Below are positions 7,198 to 10,088 of a DNA stretch of 10,088 bases, piece by piece. This DNA comes from Pedosphaera sp. (GTDB lineage: Bacteria > Verrucomicrobiota > Verrucomicrobiae > Limisphaerales > Pedosphaeraceae). Made by a program: the position numbers and the translations under genes. The DNA is taken from contig JAQGPB010000170.1 of the NCBI GenBank assembly GCA_028293265.1, positions 1-10,088 on the forward strand, read 5' to 3'. Position 1 is the first letter of the stretch, and each line of letters opens with the position of its first letter. The notes beneath the pieces were generated by a model. That model was not told where the DNA came from. It saw nothing but the letters and a program-made list of their open reading frames with translations, and did no database searches.

Positions 7198-7947
7198 TTG
7201 AACCCGCCCCGCATCAAGCTGGAAATTTGCACCGCCTCGCCGGAGGATTGCCTCACGGCGGAACAAAGCGGCGCGGACCGCGTCGAACTCAACTCCGCCC
7301 TCATGCTGGGCGGTTTGACCCCGTCACTGGGCAGCCTGCGCGAGGCTCTCGCCATCACCCGCATCCCGATCATCGTGATGATCCGTCCCCGCGCCGCAGG
7401 TTTTGGCTACAGCGAAGCCGAATTCAAAGTCATGCAGCGCGACGCCGAAGCAGCACTGGCGGAAGGCGCGGCAGGCATCGCCTTTGGAATTCTGACCGAC
7501 AAGGGCGCGATTGATACGAAATGGTGCGCCCGGATTTGCCAGCTCGCCGCCGGACGGCAGATTGTTTTTCACCGCGCCTTTGATGTTGTGCCCGAACCGC
7601 TGGCGGCCTTGGATCAGTTGATCGAGCTGGGTGTGACCCGCGTCATGACTTCCGGCCAGGAAGCAAACGCCTACAACGGCGCGGCGAACATCGCGAGCTA
7701 TCTGCGGCACGCCGCCGGGCGGATTGAGATTCTCCCCGCTGGCGGCATCAACCGGTTTACCGTCGTTGATGTTGTGAGCCGCACCGGTTGTGACCAGGTC
7801 CACGCTTCGCTGAGCACCGTCAGCAAAGACCGCTCCGTGCTGGCCCGCCCGCAAATTTCCTTCGGTGGCACCTTGAAACCGCCCGAAGACGAATTTCCAA
7901 TCACTGACTCCGGCGCGGTGGCCAACCTCCGGCGCATTCTGGGATGA
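7198..7947 (+). CDS. cutC: CutC family TIM-barrel protein
   Basis: This 249-residue protein matches CutC along its length: the [25 protein letters not shown] opening, GGLTPSLG (39-46), the MIRPR block, [26 protein letters not shown] and a VHAS strand near the end. The predicted fold is a cytoplasmic (beta/alpha)8 barrel. The family is named for copper homeostasis, but in E. coli the copper phenotype was traced to the small RNA MicL encoded within the gene. The protein's own activity is therefore unsettled and a hydrolase role is possible. The usual RPRGGDF motif reads RPRAAGF here. The start must be TTG at 7198: a stop lies in frame at 7177-7179 and no ATG or GTG intervenes before the conserved region. 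No ribosome binding site is visible, so translation may depend on coupling to the asparaginase gene 32 bp upstream. Confidence 0.93.
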   Translation: MNPPRIKLEICTASPEDCLTAEQSGADRVELNSALMLGGLTPSLGSLREALAITRIPIIVMIRPRAAGFGYSEAEFKVMQRDAEAALAEGAAGIAFGILTDKGAIDTKWCARICQLAAGRQIVFHRAFDVVPEPLAALDQLIELGVTRVMTSGQEANAYNGAANIASYLRHAAGRIEILPAGGINRFTVVDVVSRTGCDQVHASLSTVSKDRSVLARPQISFGGTLKPPEDEFPITDSGAVANLRRILG

Positions 7948-8020
7948 ACTCGTTCTGGTCAATGGCTGGAAATTCCGAGACTTGCAAGCCGCCCGGTTCC
8001 ATGGTGAAAATTATCGCATA

Positions 8021-9757
8021 ATGAAAAAGAAATCGTCGAATGCCAAATCTGCCGGCCAAGGCCCTGATCCGTTGCGTCCCTATTCGAGCATCGTGCTCGA
8101 CGGCCCCGAACGCGCCCCGAGCCGCGCCATGCTTTACCCCGTCGGTTTCAAGCCGGAAGATTTCAAGAAGCCGCTGATCGGCATCGCCTCGACCTGGAGC
8201 ATGGTGACGCCGTGCAACATGCACATTGACAAGCTGGCGCTCGAAGCCGAAAAAGGCGCCAACGAGGCGGGCGGCAAGGCGATTGTGTTCAACACCATCA
8301 GCGTGTCCGATGGCATCTCGATGGGCTCGGAAGGGATGAAGTATTCGCTCGTCTCGCGCGAAGTAATCGCCGATTCGATTGAAACTGTGGTGGGCTGCGA
8401 AGGGATGGACGGCTTTGTGGCCATCGGCGGTTGCGACAAAAACATGCCCGGCTCGTTGATGGCGATTGCCCGCTTGAACCGTCCGGCGGTGTTCGTCTAT
8501 GGCGGCACGATTCTGCCCGGCTGCCTCACGGGCGACACGCGCAAGCTGGACATTGTTTCAGTTTTCGAAGCCGTGGGTGCCCATGCGAACCAGAAGATCA
8601 GCGACAAAGAATTGCTGGCAATTGAATCGTGCGCAATTCCCGGCCCAGGCTCATGCGGCGGCATGTACACCGCAAACACCATGGCGAGCGCGATTGAAGC
8701 CTTGGGCATGAGTTTGCCCAACAGCTCGGCGCAAGCGGCGATTTCTCCGGCCAAGAAAAAAGATTGCCTCCAAGCCGGCGCGGCGGTGGTGAACCTTTGC
8801 CAAAAAGGCATCAAGCCGCTGGACATCATGACCCGCCGGGCTTTTGAAAACGCCATCACCGTGGTGATCGCACTGGGCGGTTCTACAAACGCCGTTCTGC
8901 ATTTGCTGGCCATGGCGAACGCCGCAAAGGTCAAGCTCGGCATTGATGATTTCACGAAGATTGGCCGGCATGTGCCGGTGCTGGCGGACTTGAAGCCGAG
9001 CGGAAAACATTTGATGTCCGAACTGGTCGCCATCGGCGGCATCCGGCCTTTGATGAAAACTCTGTTGGACGCCGGCTTGCTGCACGGCGAATGCCTCACT
9101 GTCACCGGCAAGACGTTGCGCGAAGATTTGGAAGGCGTCGCGCCCTATCCAGCCGGACAGACGATTATCCGCCCCTTGAGCGACCCGATCAAAAAGGACA
9201 GCCACCTGGTGATCCTCTACGGAAACCTGTCGCCCGAAGGCGCGGTGGCAAAGATCAGCGGCAAGGAAGGCTTGCGTTTTGAAGGCCGCGCCCGCGTCTT
9301 TAATTCCGAGGAACAGGCGTTGAAGAAAATTCTCGACGGCGGCATCAAAAAGGGCGACGTGGTCGTAATTCGTTACGAAGGACCCAAAGGCGGTCCCGGC
9401 ATGCGTGAAATGCTCGCCCCGACTTCCGCCATCATGGGCAAAGGCCTGGGCAAGGAAGTCGCGTTGATCACCGATGGCCGGTTCTCCGGGGGCACGCACG
9501 GATTCGTGGTGGGCCACATCACGCCCGAGGCGTACGTCGGCGGCCCGCTGGCCTTGGTTAAGGATGGCGACCGCATCGTCATAGACGCCGAAAAGCGCGA
9601 GCTCACGGTAGGAATTTCAGCGAAAGAATTGCAGGCGCGACGCAAAGCCTGGAAAGCGCCCAAGCCCCGCTACACCCGCGGCGTGCTGGCAAAATACGCC
9701 CATCTCGTGACCAGCGCCACCTACGGTGCGGTGACCGACCAGAATCTGAAGTTGTAA
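8021..9757 (+). CDS. ilvD: Dihydroxy-acid dehydratase
   Basis: This 578-residue cytoplasmic enzyme removes water from 2,3-dihydroxy-isovalerate and 2,3-dihydroxy-3-methylvalerate, the third common step of valine, leucine and isoleucine synthesis. It belongs to the IlvD/Edd family, which uses an Fe-S cluster. The three candidate cluster cysteines are present: Cys65 in TPCNMH, Cys138 in GGCDKNMPG and Cys212 in [14 protein letters not shown]. The C-terminal domain has [23 protein letters not shown] and [23 protein letters not shown], the usual active-site loop. Length agrees with the roughly 560-residue cluster-Cys type rather than the longer enterobacterial form. I start at ATG 8021, because translation from ATG 7982 would add 13 unconserved residues. 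The Shine-Dalgarno is weak (GGTGA at 8003-8007, rather distant). It lies 73 bp after cutC on the same strand and may be read through from it. No other ilv gene is in the window. Confidence 0.97.
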   Translation: MKKKSSNAKSAGQGPDPLRPYSSIVLDGPERAPSRAMLYPVGFKPEDFKKPLIGIASTWSMVTPCNMHIDKLALEAEKGANEAGGKAIVFNTISVSDGISMGSEGMKYSLVSREVIADSIETVVGCEGMDGFVAIGGCDKNMPGSLMAIARLNRPAVFVYGGTILPGCLTGDTRKLDIVSVFEAVGAHANQKISDKELLAIESCAIPGPGSCGGMYTANTMASAIEALGMSLPNSSAQAAISPAKKKDCLQAGAAVVNLCQKGIKPLDIMTRRAFENAITVVIALGGSTNAVLHLLAMANAAKVKLGIDDFTKIGRHVPVLADLKPSGKHLMSELVAIGGIRPLMKTLLDAGLLHGECLTVTGKTLREDLEGVAPYPAGQTIIRPLSDPIKKDSHLVILYGNLSPEGAVAKISGKEGLRFEGRARVFNSEEQALKKILDGGIKKGDVVVIRYEGPKGGPGMREMLAPTSAIMGKGLGKEVALITDGRFSGGTHGFVVGHITPEAYVGGPLALVKDGDRIVIDAEKRELTVGISAKELQARRKAWKAPKPRYTRGVLAKYAHLVTSATYGAVTDQNLKL

Positions 9758-9803
9758 ATTGCCGGCTCAACTCAAGACTCATTATTTAACGTAAAATGCC
9801 AGG

Positions 9804-9828
9804 CACCGGGGATGGTTTTCATCTGGTG
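9804..9828 (+). terminator. Candidate stem-loop downstream of ilvD
   Basis: CACC (9804-9807) pairs with GGTG (9825-9828) and GATG (9811-9814) pairs with CATC (9820-9823), with a small internal loop and a GTTTT apical loop. It lies 47 bases after the ilvD stop, a sensible place for a terminator. It lacks a following T-run (only TT), so it may be only an mRNA 3' structure. Confidence 0.3.
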
Positions 9829-9913
9829 TTCTGTGATTGGCTCTCTGCCATTGAAACCACTCATCGGCGCCTTTTCGCTCCTGCCTTAGCTTTCCGCCAA
9901 ATCTGCCCAAAAC

Positions 9914-9927
9914 GGCATGCGGCATGC
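9914..9927. repeat. Tandem heptamer GGCATGC x2
   Basis: GGCATGC occurs twice in tandem, and each copy contains the palindrome GCATGC. It lies 24 bases upstream of the TATAAG element, where a regulator could bind as a repeat. It is too short to exclude chance. Confidence 0.3.
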
Positions 9928-9998
9928 TGATTACTCCCTAGGCCGGATTGTATAAGGGACTATGTGCCTTTTCATGCCATTTGCCCTGGCCAAAACGT

Positions 9999-10056
9999 AA
10001 CCTTCGCGCTGCGTTCTGGCGGTGCAAAGCCCTCGGCCAAGCTAATATATGCCGGT
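9999..10056 (+). promoter_or_regulatory. GEMM-like (c-di-GMP-I riboswitch-like) leader motif, incomplete
   Basis: GCAAAGCC (10024-10031), a three-base loop and GGCC (10035-10038) reproduce the central conserved core of GEMM-I riboswitches, which bind cyclic di-GMP or cGAMP. Upstream, AACC (9999-10002), an 18-base hairpin-like insert and GG (10021-10022) mirror the order of the first arm. The second arm with its tetraloop receptor is not evident: only a short GCCGG (10051-10055) follows. The ATG at 10069 lies 12 bases after the motif, where such a switch would act. This is either a diverged member, an unrelated leader structure, or chance. Confidence 0.3.
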
Positions 10057-10068
10057 AAAAAGTTTGTT

Positions 10069-10088
10069 ATGAACCGCAAAGCAATTCT
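10069..10088 (+). CDS. Possible start of a further gene (truncated by window end)
   Basis: ATG at 10069 opens a frame reading M-N-R-K-A-I before the window ends. A short basic start followed by hydrophobic residues would fit a signal peptide or a type IV prepilin leader, but six codons cannot establish this. No strong ribosome binding site precedes it. The call rests on position after a long leader-like region on the same strand. Confidence 0.35.

Larger units (their letters stand above)
9758..10068. other. Intergenic region without a protein gene
   Basis: These 311 bases have no convincing open frame on either strand and look less GC-rich than the coding DNA. I see a stem-loop soon after ilvD (9804-9828), a tandem GGCATGC repeat (9914-9927), a lone TATAAG (9951-9956) with no good -35 box, and a GEMM-like motif before a possible start codon at 10069. 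I recognise no tRNA or known housekeeping RNA. Confidence 0.6.

Noticed and set aside
7982..8020. Extension of IlvD to an earlier ATG
   Set aside because: The 13 added residues are not part of the family, and ATG 8021 gives the expected N-terminus.
8651..9517. A 288-codon minus-strand frame opposite ilvD
   Set aside because: It lies wholly within ilvD and has the composition of a complementary-strand shadow.

Overview
The window looks like an ordinary chromosomal segment from a GC-rich, non-pathogenic Gram-negative bacterium. A member of the Verrucomicrobiota (Pedosphaera/Limisphaerales-like) is my best guess, from protein style, weak use of Shine-Dalgarno sequences, a eukaryote-type class I aldolase and a Tat-exported glycosylasparaginase. 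That assignment is inference, not the result of a search. I see no insertion sequences, CRISPR arrays, tRNA or rRNA genes, or phage genes.

Layout. Positions 1-534 hold the C-terminal three quarters of a YebC/PmpR-family protein (+). A GC hairpin follows, then a small uncharacterised protein on the minus strand (600-836). Divergent from it is a small four-helix SPW-repeat membrane protein (1001-1384, +), which converges with only 11 bp to spare on a proton-coupled peptide transporter of the POT family (1396-2790, -). Divergent from that are a class I fructose-bisphosphate aldolase (2878-3927, +) and a secreted OB-fold-like protein (3976-4491, +). The latter converges within 9 bp on an APC-superfamily amino-acid permease (4501-6027, -). 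A 133-bp divergent region with a possible shared, symmetric -10 element leads to a plus-strand run: glycosylasparaginase (6161-7165), CutC (7198-7947) and dihydroxy-acid dehydratase IlvD (8021-9757). The last 331 bp hold no complete gene. They contain a possible terminator, a GEMM-like (c-di-GMP-I riboswitch-like) sequence and what may be the first codons of a further gene at 10069.

Theme. Several genes handle nitrogen and amino acids: a peptide importer, an amino-acid permease, an exported asparaginase that cleaves GlcNAc-Asn or similar amides, and a branched-chain amino-acid biosynthesis enzyme. The permease and the asparaginase diverge from one short region, which fits, but does not prove, coordinated scavenging of glycopeptide-derived amino acids. 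The pairing of glycosylasparaginase with CutC, whose true activity is unsettled, and the GEMM-like leader at the right edge are the most interesting points. Nothing in the window amounts to a clear novel multi-gene system.
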